DNA of 64,000 nucleotides from Kappaphycus alvarezii (GCA_002205965.3 NADL03000481.1:1302001-1366000), one strand, 5' to 3'; shown: positions 43,804-55,884, numbered from the stretch's first letter. Translations and numbers: made by a program. The notes: generated from the letters alone by a model not told the origin.

Positions 43804-44219
43804 TGTCGGTTTCGCGAAATTTTAAGCGACAAATAGCAGACTGGTGTCGTTAGCGGTGATACTGAAAAAAACCGTAGACACTTTTTCTAAGGGTAAACAA
43901 GTTGAGTAGGTTTAAATAAAATTGTTGATGTTGTTTTACTTCAGTTCCCAAGGGGCCTAGGCCTTTTATAGGCATTAGATGCCGTCGACTATCTAGACCT
44001 GGGACATTTACTAGCTATTACTAAATTAACTAGGGGATAGTCCTGCGGACGGTCCTAGTGACCCTTACACTATAACGGTCCTAGCAGGCATCGCTAACAG
44101 TACAAAAGGAGAGAGAAAGTATAGACTACGTAAGATAGAAATAGTATTAAGTGCAAAAAACTACCCTACAAAACTGTAAATAGTACGAAAATAAATTGTA
44201 TGTGTCCTATAATTCAACA
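43804..44219 (-). repeat. Copia C 3' LTR
   Basis: 416 bp. Read on the minus strand it starts TGTTGAATTATAGG and ends CGAAACCGACA. Shared blocks with 50180-50586 include GTCCTGCGGACGGTCCTAGT and AAATTGTTGATGTTG. Confidence 0.82.
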
Positions 44220-44235
44220 ATCCCTCTCTTCGCCC
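44220..44235 (-). promoter_or_regulatory. Copia C polypurine tract
   Basis: GCGAAGAGAGGGAT on the minus strand immediately before the 3' LTR. Confidence 0.6.
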
Positions 44236-44511
44236 TGACCTATTGTTTTGTCCATCCTTAGTCACAAATTACTCTTTCTTGAACAGGTAGATCACGCTTA
44301 CTTGTTGTGATGATGTAATTCAGTGATTCACTCTTCGCAATCTCCGTGAAGGCATCCGCGGGGTTTTCCGCAGTCCACAAGAATCCAACATTGTATATTT
44401 CTTCTTATGCATATGCATCTCTTACAGAACTAACATCAATCACAAAGCGTTTTACAAAGTTTAGGAACAATTGGTGATAAAATCAAATAGACTTTTGGAG
44501 TCCGTAAACAA

Positions 44512-44817
44512 TTAAAAAGGAATTTTGATTCCAACCAAGGATTCAAGGTCGTGCTTAATCATGTAACCAATATCGACGGCATCAGCAAAAGCATAAACTT
44601 CGACGCCTAGTACAGATATAGTTACTATGCTTCCTTTGTGACTAGAATAATTGAGAACATTACAAATTCCGGTCTTTTCAGTTGGCAAAACAATGTATCC
44701 AAGTTGGGAAGTATTGTCGTCGTTGTTTTCGAATGACGAGTCAAAATATACTTTCAATCTTATGGATTTTTTGTAAAACTTGTAATACTTAAGCGAATAA
44801 CTGGGGTTGTTCTGCAA
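44512..44817 (-). pseudogene. Copia C RNase H
   Basis: Contains KVYFDSSFENNDDNTSQLG (in the copia RNase H family an Asp-Ala-Ser-like start), CNVLNYSSHKGS and LGVEVYAFADAVDIG, the last with the conserved E-x-x-A-x-x-D pattern. The frame begins after a stop, and the join to RT at 45013 is lost in between. It would degrade the RNA of the RNA/DNA hybrid during reverse transcription. Several conserved positions are changed. Confidence 0.7.
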
Positions 44818-45012
44818 ATGCTTTACAACTTAGTTCAACTTCTTTATTGCTTCCACTGAGATTTTGGTTTCAGTCATTTAAGCGGCCATGTTAACGACAT
44901 AAAATATTTCGGGCTTTGTATGTGTTAACTAAGCCAATATATGCCTCAAAGATCTGAACTCAGAAAAAGAGGCGTCCATTGGCAGAATGCGTAACTTCTT
45001 TAAATACTGTTG

Positions 45013-45888
45013 CTAACTTGTCTCAAATCCATAATCAGTTTTCTTTACTCTGATATCTTCAAATACAGTGTCATAGAACTCTCTCTCTCTAGATTCAAGC
45101 TTATCTAGAGTCATTTGGGACAACTTGACGCATTCATTGTTCCTACAAAGTAGAGAACCGTCCACACATGTTCCAATTAATCCCTGAAGTTCTCCGTCTG
45201 TATGTTTTGAGAGGAGTGTGAGATCTCCATTAGTTGGTTTCATGCTGAGATCTTTCTTCAGGTGTAAGTACACAGCGCTATTACAATGGTCTCCTGAATC
45301 AGATAATCCGTAAAGAGGTTTTAGCAACTCGAGTACCTGATCTCCAGGTAATCCAACGTCTTTTATTGGTCTAAGGTAAACTTTGCGCATCAGACTTTGA
45401 GCTGAATGTAAGTACGCCTTTTTAACATCTTGAGACCAAATCCTGAAATCTTGTATTGTAGCAATTGCAACCAAGAAGCGTGTGGAACGCTGACGCATAG
45501 TCGTGGTTTCATGTACGAGATAGTTCTTTTCTTTGTCCCTATGACCTTGTACTACAAACCGTTCTTTGTATATATCTTTGTCAGTGTTATTATTTTTGAT
45601 TGATGGAACGAATCTTCCAGAGAGAATATTAGCATTCTTTGGCATATCTTCTCTAGCGACTATTTTCCGGGTATTTCTCTCGAAGAGTCCTATTTCTTTC
45701 CTTTTGGCTTTCAATAAGTCAACTGAATTGGATCTGGGATCTCCTGGGTGAAAAAATTCATTGAGACTGACGTCAATGAGTTGAAGATCTTTGGAGTATA
45801 TTCTTTTAGTTGATGAATACAAAGCTTTGACTAGTGTTTCAACTTGATCATCGAAATAATGCTTTACTTGAGAGCGTGAATGTTGCAC
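45013..45888 (-). pseudogene. Copia C reverse transcriptase, active site mutated
   Basis: 291 aa open. Recognisable blocks are EIGLFERNTRKIVARED, ANILSGRFVPSIKN, YKERFVVQGHRDKEK, IWSQDVKKAYLHSAQ and LLKPLYGLSDSGDH. The catalytic block, normally YVDD, reads TCVDGSLLC, so the second catalytic Asp is Gly and the enzyme is dead. The block style (VVQGH, PLYGLSDSGD) belongs to a copia lineage widespread in fungi, oomycetes and algae. Confidence 0.85.
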
Positions 45889-45915
45889 TTCCTCGCTATT
45901 TCTGTCAATAAAGAC

Positions 45916-46703
45916 TTATCTATCATTATTTTTTGTGATTTCATAGGGTCCTTTCCACTTAGCTTTGGACTTTTCATGATAAAATAGAACTCTACTTCCA
46001 ATTTTAGGTTCATGGTGAGCGGTATTTGGAAGCTGCGAATTCAGAGCTGTTCTTAATCTGAGTTCTGAAGTGATAGTTTCCATCCCATCTCTTGCCATTT
46101 GGAGCGCTCTCATTCGTTCCATTTGATTCATAAGTTCGCTATTCATGGCCGAACACCTCGGCAAACTCCAAAGAAGAGTAGCGATAGAACTATTCCTTCT
46201 GTGTTCATAGTGTCGTTCATAACCTTAATGGGGAGACATTGAGCGAGTTCCATTTCAATGCAAGGCTCTGAATGGTGAATTTTATGGTAAATAAGGCGTA
46301 ACGGATCATGGTAACGTTCATCGGAACCACTAGAATTATGTCTTTCAACTCCATACAGGCAGTGTTTGATTCCACTCGATTTTATCAAATCTTTGCAGGC
46401 TTTGGAAACGTATTGACTACCTTGGCCCACTTTCATTATATCAATAAATCCTTAAATTGTAGCCCAGAAGTTAAGAAAAGAGTTTCAAATAGATGGCGTA
46501 CTTTTACTGTGTAATAATACAGCGTTACCGAAATGAGTTAGTGTATCCAAGATATGAACTACAGGATTTTTTTCAATAAGAATAATATCAAGAGCCACCT
46601 CTTGACTTAATATGATTCCATTGGGCGCATTAACCTGGAATGACATGGGTTTCGGTTCAAAGTGCTGACAAGTGCGGCAGTGTTTAGATATCTCCGAAAT
46701 CAA
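45916..46703 (-). pseudogene. Copia C integrase
   Basis: Three pieces: 46703-46485 with the zinc-binding end HCRTCQHFEPKPMSFQVN and EVALDIILIEKNPVVHI (first catalytic Asp); 46436-46143 with GQGSQYVSKACKDLIKSSG (the second Asp appears lost), then VERHNSSGSDERYHDPLR (Glu in the VERHN context) and MNDTMNTEGIV; and 46164-45916 with the C-terminal VLFYHEKSKAKWKGPYEI. Breaks lie between the pieces. The order and the RYHDPLR block fit the same copia lineage as the RT. Confidence 0.75.
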
Positions 46704-46875
46704 ATCTCGCGTCTCTGGTGTTGCTTCCTATGGTCTAGCTCTGCTAATGAGTTTGTATAGCTTTGAGGCAGAAGGATGGAAAATTGTAAATGGAGGCGCT
46801 TTAATTGAAACTTTGTGAACAGGATTTCAGAAAAATCCCACACGACGTAAAGATAACCGTGTTTGCGTGTGGATT

Positions 46876-47160
46876 TCATACCCCATCCATGGCTTTGGAC
46901 ACAAGTAGGTTGTAAACATTGTCTACAACAAGTCCAAATTTGTCTAAAACTCCAATGACAATCAAGAATGGAATATTGGCACTAACTACATCGACGTGTA
47001 GTGGGATAGAAGTTACTTCAGACGTTGGAATACGAATTGTAATCTGTTTAATGCTTGGAAATATTTCATCACCAAATTTGTAAGCAGTTGGCACGTGCTT
47101 ACATTTTATCTTAACCCCAGGTAGGTCACAATATGGCTTTGATTGTTATTTTCCAATTAC
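46876..47160 (-). pseudogene. Copia C protease region
   Basis: An open piece (47094-46876) between the Gag zinc knuckle and integrase reads ITIRIPTSEVTSIPLHVDVV, then VIGVLDKFGLVVDNVYN, the pattern that follows the active site in copia proteases. The DSG active site itself would lie near 47190 in a broken frame and is not clear. Confidence 0.45.
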
Positions 47161-47363
47161 TGATTTTTGAGCACCAGTTTCGAGACAAATTCTATGAAAT
47201 TTCTCTGAAGCGGAGTTTTTTTGGCAATTTTGCTGCTTTTGACAGTTAAAATCTCATGCATATTTACGTATTCATTCTCCATTTTTCTTTGCTTCCGTGC
47301 TGGGAGACGAGTTTTGCGTTATAGATATTAGGCTTGTCGCGTTCCTTTACAGTTTGCCTTTCG

Positions 47364-48933
47364 TTAGGAGCACTTCGTATTGTTTAAGTACTCCCAGTTA
47401 AAATCCTCGTCATCCAAAAAACGGTTGGTCCTTAACTGAATTTGTGAAAATAACTGTTCAGGGACATACGTTGAGTCATCGGAATCCACATTTCCATTTT
47501 CAGATTCTTCAATTCCATCATCACTGTTGACGTCTCCGAAGAAATCTTGAGCAGGCAGTATTTCTTCATCAACCTTAATGATCATCATGATCCAATTACT
47601 GGCAGAGCTCAAAAATTACACGTTTCGTGACCTTGGCCTGATCTTTAAATGATTTTCTCTGATAGTATTGAACCTTCCGACACTCTCAGCCATTGCTTGG
47701 CGACATTGAGAACGAATATGATCCTTTTTGCCACAATCCCAGCAAACTCTGTCATCACGAGGTTTTTTTCCTCATGATGTAAGCGTCATTGGTTCGTAAG
47801 TTACCATCGTGACGATTGACTTTGGTAGAACGGGGTTCATGGCCGTATTGAGTTTGCTTAGTATGCAATGTATCAATAAGGCGACTACATAGTGTAGGGT
47901 CTGTATCTGAGATCTATGCCATACTTAGGTTCCTCCGATCCCTCATTGGTCCAACTTTCTCCTCTTGCTCGAATTGAGCGGCAGAAATGAGCTGGCTGCA
48001 AAATGATTGATAACTTAAGTCCCCAGAATTTGCCCTGCTGCAAGGGTCACGAGCACACGAGAATCTATTAACTGCAGAATGAATATATTCAATCCTGTGC
48101 ATTTGTAAACGGCAATGAGGTGGCTCTTGAGGGGTAAGCTTAGAGATTTCCTCGTGAAAATTCTAGATAGCATCACTCACAGTACTAGTGGGAGAAATAT
48201 ACTGGCTGACACAAATGTTGCGAAGATACGCAGCAATTCTGTTTTGCCTTGAGACTGAGTTATATTCACTTTCCAGAGCTTTTAGAGCTTGAGAATAATG
48301 CTCATACACACCTTGAACATTCGTTATGTAGAATATTTTCGCATTTCCTGTAAGGAGGTGGTGGAGATACTTGAGGTTTTGCTCGTCTTTGAGCATATAA
48401 TCCTGGCAGACATACTTGTATTCAGCTATGAACTCGCTCCAACATTTGGCTAGGGTTCCAGAAATTTTCTTATTCTCTTCCCTGAAGCGCATGGACATGT
48501 AGCGTGAGGCCTTGTCAGCCGATGGTGCAGGGTGTTGGGTGGACACTGGAGTGGGACGTATGGGGTTTGGGGCGAGTCTAATTTGTGATCCGCTTGGGAA
48601 TGCAAGGGAGTTGAAATATGCATCAATTTGGTTTGATGATTTGCTAAGATCACCATTGCGGAGAATAGTTGACGTAAAGGTCTTTGAAAGGACAGCAGAT
48701 TCATGGCGGACAGTTGGTACATTGCGTTCCGCGAGAAACATAATCTACTTGCGAATGATGGATGGAATGCTCAAAACCTGTCCCGAGAAAATCATTGGGA
48801 TAGGGAAGTCCTCAAATAGCCGAGCACTTAATTTATCACCAGCGAGGAAACTATCCTCAACATAACCTTTGAAGTAGTCCACTAGATACTGTGGCAACTC
48901 TGGGGTGTGTCTATTACCTTCACCGCAAGCCAT
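47364..48933 (-). pseudogene. Copia C Gag with zinc knuckle
   Basis: Starts MACGEGNRHTPELPQYLVDY at 48933. One in-frame stop at 48745-48747 interrupts it, and it continues (48741-48163) with SADKASRYMSMRFREENKK, YLHHLLTGNAKIFYITNV and LESEYNSVSRQNRIAAYL, the copia Gag core of this lineage. A CCHC knuckle (CWDCGKKDHIRSQC) is readable near 47755-47710 in a later frame, and an acidic piece lies at 47612-47364. It would form the particle and bind RNA. Confidence 0.75.
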
Positions 48934-49049
48934 ATCAATATACCCTTTTGCAGTTGCAAATTAGTAGTGATTTAATGCTTCGAAATTTCGGCCCTTTTAG
49001 TGTTTTCTTGTACTGCTGTACGTCCCTTTATTTGTGGGTGGTCTATTTT

Positions 49050-49240
49050 TTTTGCACTTTGTACTCTTCAAATGCCATTGTAAACCTTTTTTCAATTTTC
49101 TTTCAATTTGCTTTGTTTTCAATTTGTTTTCAATGTTTCAATTTTTCCAATTTTTCAATTTTTCAACATTTTCAACATTTTTCATTGTTCTCCATTTTTT
49201 TCAATTTTCGAGCAAGAATCGCAATTAATTTGAAAATTCA
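49050..49240. repeat. T-rich low-complexity tract
   Basis: Repeated TTTTCAAT-type units between the Gag start and the zinc-finger ORF of copia C. Confidence 0.65.
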
Positions 49241-49370
49241 ATTTACTCAGAACAAGATCGAATATCCGGATTGGATTTAACTAAGTCTAATTTGAAATTA
49301 CCCTTATATGATTCTTTCCAGCCTTGTGGAGCTGTAAATGTGAATGGCTCTCGAAGCTTCATTTGCAGTC

Positions 49371-49832
49371 CTAACAGTACGGTGTATTTTTCTTGTTCTG
49401 TAAGCGGTTTTTGTGCCTTCTGCTCTGTAAGTGGTCAAAGTAGGTCTTAGGCCCGTTGCAAGAAACCCTGCAAAGCTTACAGGTCCCCTTCTTTACAGCC
49501 ACACGTATAGAACTAGCCTTAGTAACGCCAGTGCGATCAGCCAATCGACCGTCAGCTTTGCGGCGTAGGCGTAGCGGAGCTCTAGAAGTAGGTCTGTAAG
49601 AACTGTCAGCCGTAAGAGGATCTGTAAGATCAATTACAGAAACTTGAAATCGTGGCACACATGGAAGATCTGAAATCTGAGCTTGACCTGAACCTGAATT
49701 CACACGTGGAGTACCTGAAACTGAATCTGAAACTAGAGGGACACCTGTCGTAACGAGATTAGCAGAAGATGAAGGCCTCGGATTGGTCTGGGATTGCGAT
49801 TTTTGTGATTGGTCGGCAAAAGTACGACACAT
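49371..49832 (-). CDS. Zinc-finger ORF between 5' LTR and gag of copia C
   Basis: 153 aa, with ATG at 49832. Residues 1-110 are Ser/Thr/Pro-rich and probably disordered, then Arg/Lys-rich (RAPLRLRRKADGRLADR). Near the C-terminus is one U1/matrin-like C2H2 finger: CKLCRVSCNGPKTYFDH, then LQSRRHKNR, with spacing C-x2-C and H-x6-H. This type binds double-stranded RNA or RNP. It lies between the 5' LTR and Gag, where copia elements normally have no gene, and has stayed open while gag-pol decayed. A related finger occurs at 58046-58180. It could be a captured host gene, a separate small insertion, or an accessory gene. Confidence 0.6.
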   Translation of the reverse strand: MCRTFADQSQKSQSQTNPRPSSSANLVTTGVPLVSDSVSGTPRVNSGSGQAQISDLPCVPRFQVSVIDLTDPLTADSSYRPTSRAPLRLRRKADGRLADRTGVTKASSIRVAVKKGTCKLCRVSCNGPKTYFDHLQSRRHKNRLQNKKNTPYC

Positions 49833-50179
49833 GTTGAAATTGTAGCAACGATCGTATCTGCGGTGCTTACAGTCGGTTTGGTGTGATACTGACAGATAAT
49901 GAAAGCTTACACAGAGTAGATCGTGATTCCAATCTTGTTCTGGATTCGGTCCGGCCAGGTTGGCTACGTGGCGCCAGGGTCGAATAGTTGCCCTTATTGG
50001 CCACTAGGTAGTTTTCAAAAAAATAAAAAAATAAACGTATTTGTCAGTATTTACTGGCTTACAAATGGCTTGAAGCAACGTTTCAAGCCACTTGTTTATA
50101 AGACAAATTGGTATACTTTCACTTTCGAATAGCGAATAGACTTACTTTTCAATTTCCCCGAAAAACGGTAAATCCGGAT

Positions 50180-50586
50180 TGTCGCGAAAATTCAAATGAT
50201 AAGAAGCAGATTGGCGGCGTTAGCGGCGAGCCTGAAAAAACTGTAGGCGTTTTTGCTTAGGGTAGGCAAGATGAGTAGGTTGAAATAAAATTGTTGATGT
50301 TGTTTTACTTCAGTGCCCAAGGCGGTTAGGCCTTTTATTGGCAGTAGATGCCGTAGACAATTTCTAGCACATCTACTAACTACTTACTAAATTCCCTAGC
50401 AGAAAGTCCTGCGGACGGTCCTAGTGACCCTTACACTACAAAGATCCTAGCAGGCATCGCTAAAAGTACAATAAGATAGAGATAATATAGTCTACGTCGG
50501 ATAGAAATAGTAGTAAAGGGCAAATAGCTACACTAAAGGACTGTGAACAATATATAGATAGATACTATGTATACTGTCTTTCGACA
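50180..50586 (-). repeat. Copia C 5' LTR
   Basis: 407 bp. Read on the minus strand it starts TGTCGAAAGACAG and ends TTCGCGACA. Aligns with 43804-44219. Confidence 0.82.
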
Positions 50587-51010
50587 TTCGGCTATTATTT
50601 GTCTAAGGAGATGCAACAGGACTCGCCAGGAAGCAAAAAACATTTAATTACAGTAGAAGTGCATTTTTTGAAGACGCATTCTTTGTCATGGCACTGTCAG
50701 TGTGTCATGGGTGACGAAAAAATCAGCTAGGCGATCTCAACATCTTAATCATGGCCCCATTTTTACAGGCTTTATAATTTATGTTGATGGAACTCTGTGC
50801 CTTATTCGGAGACTAGCTCACACAAGCCATCGGCAGTATTTAAATGGAAGTAAAAATGTGCTGCTTTAATACTGCAGTAGTGATCGACCGACAAGGTCAT
50901 TTTAAGTTTGCAAATGATGCATATGCAGTAACATAACTTTACGTAACTGTGCTTCTAGATACGAATCTAAGAAGCAAATGGAGTAGTTACTTGGTGATCG
51001 ACGCAAAAAT
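50587..51010. other. Spacer between copia C and copia G
   Basis: About 420 bp. A plus-strand frame is open from 50587 to about 50728 (see 43450-43803). Otherwise nothing recognised. Confidence 0.4.
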
Positions 51011-51015
51011 TCCGT
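51011..51015. repeat. Target site duplication of copia G, left copy
   Basis: TCCGT, matched by TCTGT at 56117-56121 (one transition). Confidence 0.7.
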
Positions 51016-51252
51016 TGTCAGATTCACTACTTATGTGTGACAACAACAATGCCCGAGTAGGAGCAAGCCGGGTCCGCCAAGGAACCTTATGACAATGATC
51101 TCGCAGAACAATCCCGCAGTTTGAAGGTAAGGACAACTTTTCCTTTCGGGGGCTAGTACCGTAGAGCGCACAAATGTGCAGGACCACGGAGGGTCAGTAA
51201 AGCAATCCACATACTGTCGACACGACGACAAATTTTTCCTTCACGTTTTCCA
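51016..51252 (+). repeat. Copia G 5' LTR
   Basis: Starts TGTCAGATTCAC and ends CACGTTTTCCA. Shares ATGATCTCGCAGA-type and GGGTCAGTAAAGCAATC blocks with 55885-56116. Confidence 0.82.
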
Positions 51253-51262
51253 TGGTATCGTC
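51253..51262 (+). promoter_or_regulatory. Copia G primer binding site
   Basis: TGGTATCGTC directly follows the LTR. TGGTATC fits the 3' end of an initiator tRNA, as in many copia elements. Confidence 0.5.
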
Positions 51263-51345
51263 GCTTTCAGTTTCACATTCAGTACATATCATCTCTCTTT
51301 TGAGTTCCTCTCGTAATCTGTCTGAAATATCAGTAGAACAAGAGA

Positions 51346-52583
51346 CTTTAAAGGTCCCCAAGCTCACTGGGGCGAATAATTTCATCCCGTGGCTCTGCTG
51401 GAAGAAAGCGTACATTCGGCGTACCGATTTGGAATTGCTTGGCCTCAACGACCTTCCCGATGGGGCCACCAATACGTAAATAGTCGCTTGGAGAAAGGTA
51501 ATGATGAAATCTAGGTTTGCAATCGTTCTCTCGTTTGACTCTTGACCGATGGCTCAAACAAGCTTAACCATCGATGACGAAGGCAGTACCGCTAAGGATC
51601 TTTGGGATGCATTAGCTTCTCTCTACACCAGCTCGAACGAACAAACCGTAATCAAGTTAATGCAAGAACTTGAGAATTTCTAGTACAAGGAAAATGTCAG
51701 CGCGGAATCACACCTCAACAAACTTCATGAAATCATTGAAAATCTTTCGTCTCTTGGCAAGATCATCACGGAAAATGAGAAAGTTTCGAAGATGATGAGA
51801 AAATTGTGCGAACACTTTTCCCTGCGCGCCATGATTTCGAGTCTTATGTCTTATGATGAATTGGTGAACGCAGTTCAGACTGATATATCTCGGATTCGGA
51901 TGACGAAAGAGAAATAGAAGGCTGATATCAACGTTCCGAAGGAAAAACTGCAGGCAGAGGCGGTTTTAGTGTCAGAGGAGGAATAATTAAACATCCAGGC
52001 AAAAATTTTCAGGAAGGATGTTGGATTTGCAAACGAACCAACCAAAAAGGTGCCGATTGTTTCTCCCGTGTGGATAGGTTGGAAGATAATCATGGGAAAC
52101 CGCATTATATATCACGTGGCCGTGGTCGCGGACGAGGTTACACAGGACGGGGAAATGGATCTAGATATTACTGTGGTCGTGGACGTAGTTATCATCACAA
52201 TCAAGGTCATCCGTACTGCTCTCAGAATCATCCATACAACAAATATCAGTCACATCAAAGAAATTGGATACACTAGAACATTCAACCGCAGCAAAGAATA
52301 TACTTTGAAAGCAAAAAAATTCCGAATTCATGACCTACAAGAACGCATGATAATCCTCCACCATCTTATCGCAGAAACACTTCTCAAAACAACAAAGAAA
52401 AACACCATGGGTTCATGGCGCAAGGAAAATTCAGGGATGCAGTGGCTAGATGTGCAGCAAAATCAGAAGATGGTCTTGTCGACTCAGACGCTTCTCATGA
52501 CTTTTGTAATAACAAATAATCACTCATTCACCATGAAGAGATTGAGGTTGCTGATGTTCAAGCGGCCTCATAGCTTTCTATAA
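51346..52583 (+). pseudogene. Copia G Gag
   Basis: Starts near KVPKLTGANNFIPWLCWKKA. After stops it resumes with AKDLWDALASLYTSSNEQTV, HLNKLHEIIENLSSLGK and MISSLMSYDELVNAVQTD, the helical UBN2-like Gag core. Near 52018-52062 is a knuckle remnant (CWICKRTNQKGADC) in which the His of CCHC is Gln, followed by an Arg/Gly-rich tail (SRGRGRGRGYTGRG) at about 52100-52170. Frame changes separate the pieces. It would have formed the particle and bound RNA. Confidence 0.75.
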
Positions 52584-52699
52584 TCGTTGGAAAAGGCAAT
52601 ATTTTCATCCTGCTTGATGAAGGATTCTACATGGAGGCATATCATGCTCCCCATTTCCAGACTAATATTCTCGCTGTTACATTGCTGACTGAATTCTTT

Positions 52700-53816
52700 A
52701 GCACTTTGTTCACGAAAGATCCGCCGGCTCTAAACTTCAAAAGTACTTGTTTATGCTCTAGAGGAGGATTTAACTTCATTGTAGACTGTATCTAGATTGT
52801 AACTGATGGTCTCTAAAGTTTGAATCTTCACTGATCGACTACTAAATTTCATTCGAATATTTTGGCCACCAAGCTAACACTTGCACGATTTTCTCTAAAC
52901 AGCTGCATTTGCCCCAAATCCTTTGGTATTATCAAAGAATCCAAAAATGATCTTATCCTTGAATAGCATAGTCGCACTGGTCATCAAAGTGCGGCAAGGT
53001 ACTTTGAACTCTCAAATCAAGGTAAGGGCATTCCGATGTTTTCGCTAAATGAATTGGAATTTGCGTTTTGCATACCTTGTGCACTAGCTAAAGCAGAGCG
53101 AAGCCGAATTGCTCCAAGCTTGAGAATTACTTCTTCATCGCTTGAGCTTGTCCATATACACATCACCGGGACTGCACACACCGTCAAATAGAGGCTCGAA
53201 TTATGCCGCCGGGTTCGTTGGGGATCCTTGGCTAAATATTATGTGTATTTCATTAAGAAATGAAGCGATCTTTTGAGGTCACTCAAGTTCTACTAAGAAA
53301 GGTCCGAACAACTCCTAGGAAGACGATTGATGAAATTCCGCATAGGTGGTGCCGGTGAGAATATGTTGAACAAAATCAAAAGTGGAATTAGATTGGAGCC
53401 TTCGCCTGCACATGCCACGCAAATTGATGGAGTAGCAGAGCGTTCCATGCAATCGTTGGGTACAAGAGCTCTTGTCTTGTTGTTCAGATCCAAACTTCTG
53501 GATGACCTTTGAGCGGAAGCGATGAATCCTGGTAACTGGCTGCTAAATCAGTTTTTCGACGAATCGAATCGGTAACAATATCCTCAGGCGTACATGGGAC
53601 CTTAAAAGTATTGTACCACTCTAATATTTGCCAACTTTTGGTCAGCAAGTATTCGCATTCCTGTATCAGTCTTCCAGTCGACTAAACAAGAAGCTATCAG
53701 CAAGAACAGTCCATGGTCACTTCGTTAGAATGGAAAGCAAATTCACGCTGTACCGCGTGTATGTCTCCGAAACAAGGCGTATCATCATCGAACATAAAGA
53801 CCATTTTCGCGTTTGA
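52700..53816 (+). pseudogene. Copia G integrase
   Basis: The zinc-binding part HSRTGHQSAARYFELSNQG lies near 52970-53025, with CIPCALAKAERSR near 53071-53109. The catalytic core has a Glu-containing THATQ-type block, HATQIDGVAERSMQSLG, near 53410-53460, then RALVLLFRSKLLDDL. The second-Asp region is not clear. The C-terminal part continues to about 53816. Stops and frame changes throughout. Confidence 0.7.
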
Positions 53817-53899
53817 CAAGATGAGTCTCTTCGAGTTGTATCAACCCTTCTCAATGAAATTTCACGCCAACGCTTAATGAATGCCTACAGCAATTCTTG

Positions 53900-55010
53900 A
53901 AATAATTCCTCAGAAGTTTTCACTCATTTATTGCAAGCCTTTTCCTTACATCTGCAACATGTTCTTACTCAATTTCATGTAAGTCGAACGAAGCCACACG
54001 ATCCTTGCTTACCAAGCTCATTTAAATAAGCCATCCAAGACCGACTCCGGTGTGCAGCTATTGATCGTGAGTATCTTGCTCTCAAGGCTGCCAGACATCG
54101 AATCATGTCGCTCGCAAGCCGAGCATGAATGTCATCCCGCATACTTGGGTGTTCCACTTAAAGCCGCTTGACAATACTGGAACCTCTTTCCTTCACAAGG
54201 TTCTCTGCTGTGGCTGTGTCGATCTGCAATTCCCAGGCCTCTACTTTGATCCGGATCAGGTATGTGCACCTTTGCAAGCAACGAAGCTATTTGAATGTTA
54301 ATCTCTCTCCCGCCTCATTCTATGGCCTCATATCAGAAGGAGCAGAGATATATAAGTGCCAATTCTCATCAAGCAACCGACTGACTCGAGCGGAGTTCTC
54401 GAGAAAACTTTATTCCTCTGTCAAGAAGAATACAGAAGATTCGCTCAGAACTCATCATCATTTTAATCGTTGTGAAGACATGAAGTTTTTCAAAAAACTC
54501 CCAAAGGTAATAGAATACGAGAAGACAAAGTTGCAAGCAAAGTTCAATGTGAAATTCTTTGGAAAGCTAACTTCCTTTTTTGGATGGTAAATTGAGCACA
54601 GCGATTCAGGCATCAAGATTTCACAAAAACGCAACGCCGATAAAATTCTCAATAAACAATATTTATCTGAAGCGAATGGAACCTTTAATAACTTACCAGT
54701 CGTAGCTTATTTGAAGAATGCGCAACCATACGAAAAACCCCTAACCAAAGATGTACATCGATGTCATCGAGCCACTGTTGGAGGTTTTCTATATCCTACC
54801 GTTTGCACTCGACCAGACCTTTCCCTACACTTTCGTTGTTGGTCCGTCAGATACGCGCGCCTACATCTCTACATTCTTCAATGCTTCGCAGATTTCTCCG
54901 ATACCTTTCCGGTACACGAAATCTTGGTACTATCTATGGTCGTTCGTTGGCAGGAGGTAACCATCGTTGGAAGCATTTGTAGATTCCGCCTGGGCTGATG
55001 ATCACGATAA
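53900..55010 (+). pseudogene. Copia G reverse transcriptase, partial
   Basis: Only the back half is recognisable: FNVKFFGKLTSFFGW near 54540-54590 (the copia RT block after the catalytic centre), KISQKRNADKILN, and VGGFLYPTVCTRPDLS near 54775-54820. The YVDD block was not found, so the central part appears deleted or scrambled. Confidence 0.65.
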
Positions 55011-55420
55011 CAGAAAGTCGACTACAGAATATTTTTGTTACTCAATGGATCCCCAGTTTCCTGGAAAAGCCAGCGTCAATCTATAGTTGCACTTTTATCT
55101 GCTGGGTCTAAGTATGTTGCGTTGTCTACCTGTGCCAAAAAAAATACAATGGATTCGCCGTCTTCATTGGGAACTGTTGAACGTTTCCAAGTTTCGTGAT
55201 GATGCTGTTCCAAGAACCATAGAAATGTTTTCCGATAGTTCTGGAGCAATTTCGCTCGCGTTTATTGATCAAATTTCGGCAAGGAGCAAACATATCGTAA
55301 TCAAGTATCATCACGTTCGCGATTTAATCATATTTGGAATGATGCGCATGAACTACGTCAGCACATTTGATCAACCCCGGTACTTAATAAGGCTGAGGAT
55401 AGAGCTACAGTGAGCTGCCT
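55010..55420 (+). pseudogene. Copia G RNase H
   Basis: Reads SAGSKYVALSTCAKKIQWIR, then MFSDSSGAISLAF and ISARSKHIVIKYHHVRDLI. This is the usual end of copia Pol, with the E-Y-x-A-L and D-N-x-x-A positions changed (KYVAL and DSSGA). It ends with stops near 55412. Confidence 0.7.
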
Positions 55421-55884
55421 TCGCGTCCGCCTGTTGAATTATGCCGCTTTTTCATCAACTATGTACCATCGGATGGGAGACCTTATCATGCCTGTGAATG
55501 GCTCTAGGCAACCAGCTCCTTTCTTCCCAGAATCATCTTCGAGGGCCCGGACATGATACGGGACCAGAGGCTAGTCAAATCAAGACCAACTGCAAAGACC
55601 ATACCCAGGAGAAAGGTTCCATGGCCCTGAGTGAGACGTAAGAATGCGTTTTGCCGTATGGTATTTGTTATTAATGACAAGAATGCTGGGCGAGTCGCTG
55701 ACGAGAGCCGATTAGTTCAACGGCAATATTTGTGAAAATTTCAAAATGAAGTATTGAGAAAGTCCAAAAAGTTGAAAAGTGTTGAGCAGCAGTGCTGTGC
55801 AGTCTTTGTCTAAGTTTGCCGGTGAGGGCAACTTTACTGTAAACAAAGGCAATGAGGAAGAACGCAGCTGTTGTCGAAGAGTTG

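Larger units (their letters stand above)
43804..50586 (-). mobile_element. Ty1/copia retrotransposon C, old, with extra zinc-finger ORF
   Basis: Two diverged LTRs (43804-44219 and 50180-50586, roughly four-fifths identical by eye) flank a minus-strand region in the order zinc-finger ORF, Gag, protease, integrase, RT, RNase H. A purine-rich tract precedes the 3' LTR. No matching target duplication remains (AGTAG on the left, TTCGG on the right), consistent with age. Confidence 0.85.

Noticed and set aside
43799-50591. Target duplication for copia C
   Set aside because: AGTAG on the left and TTCGG on the right do not match. Borders rest on LTR alignment alone.
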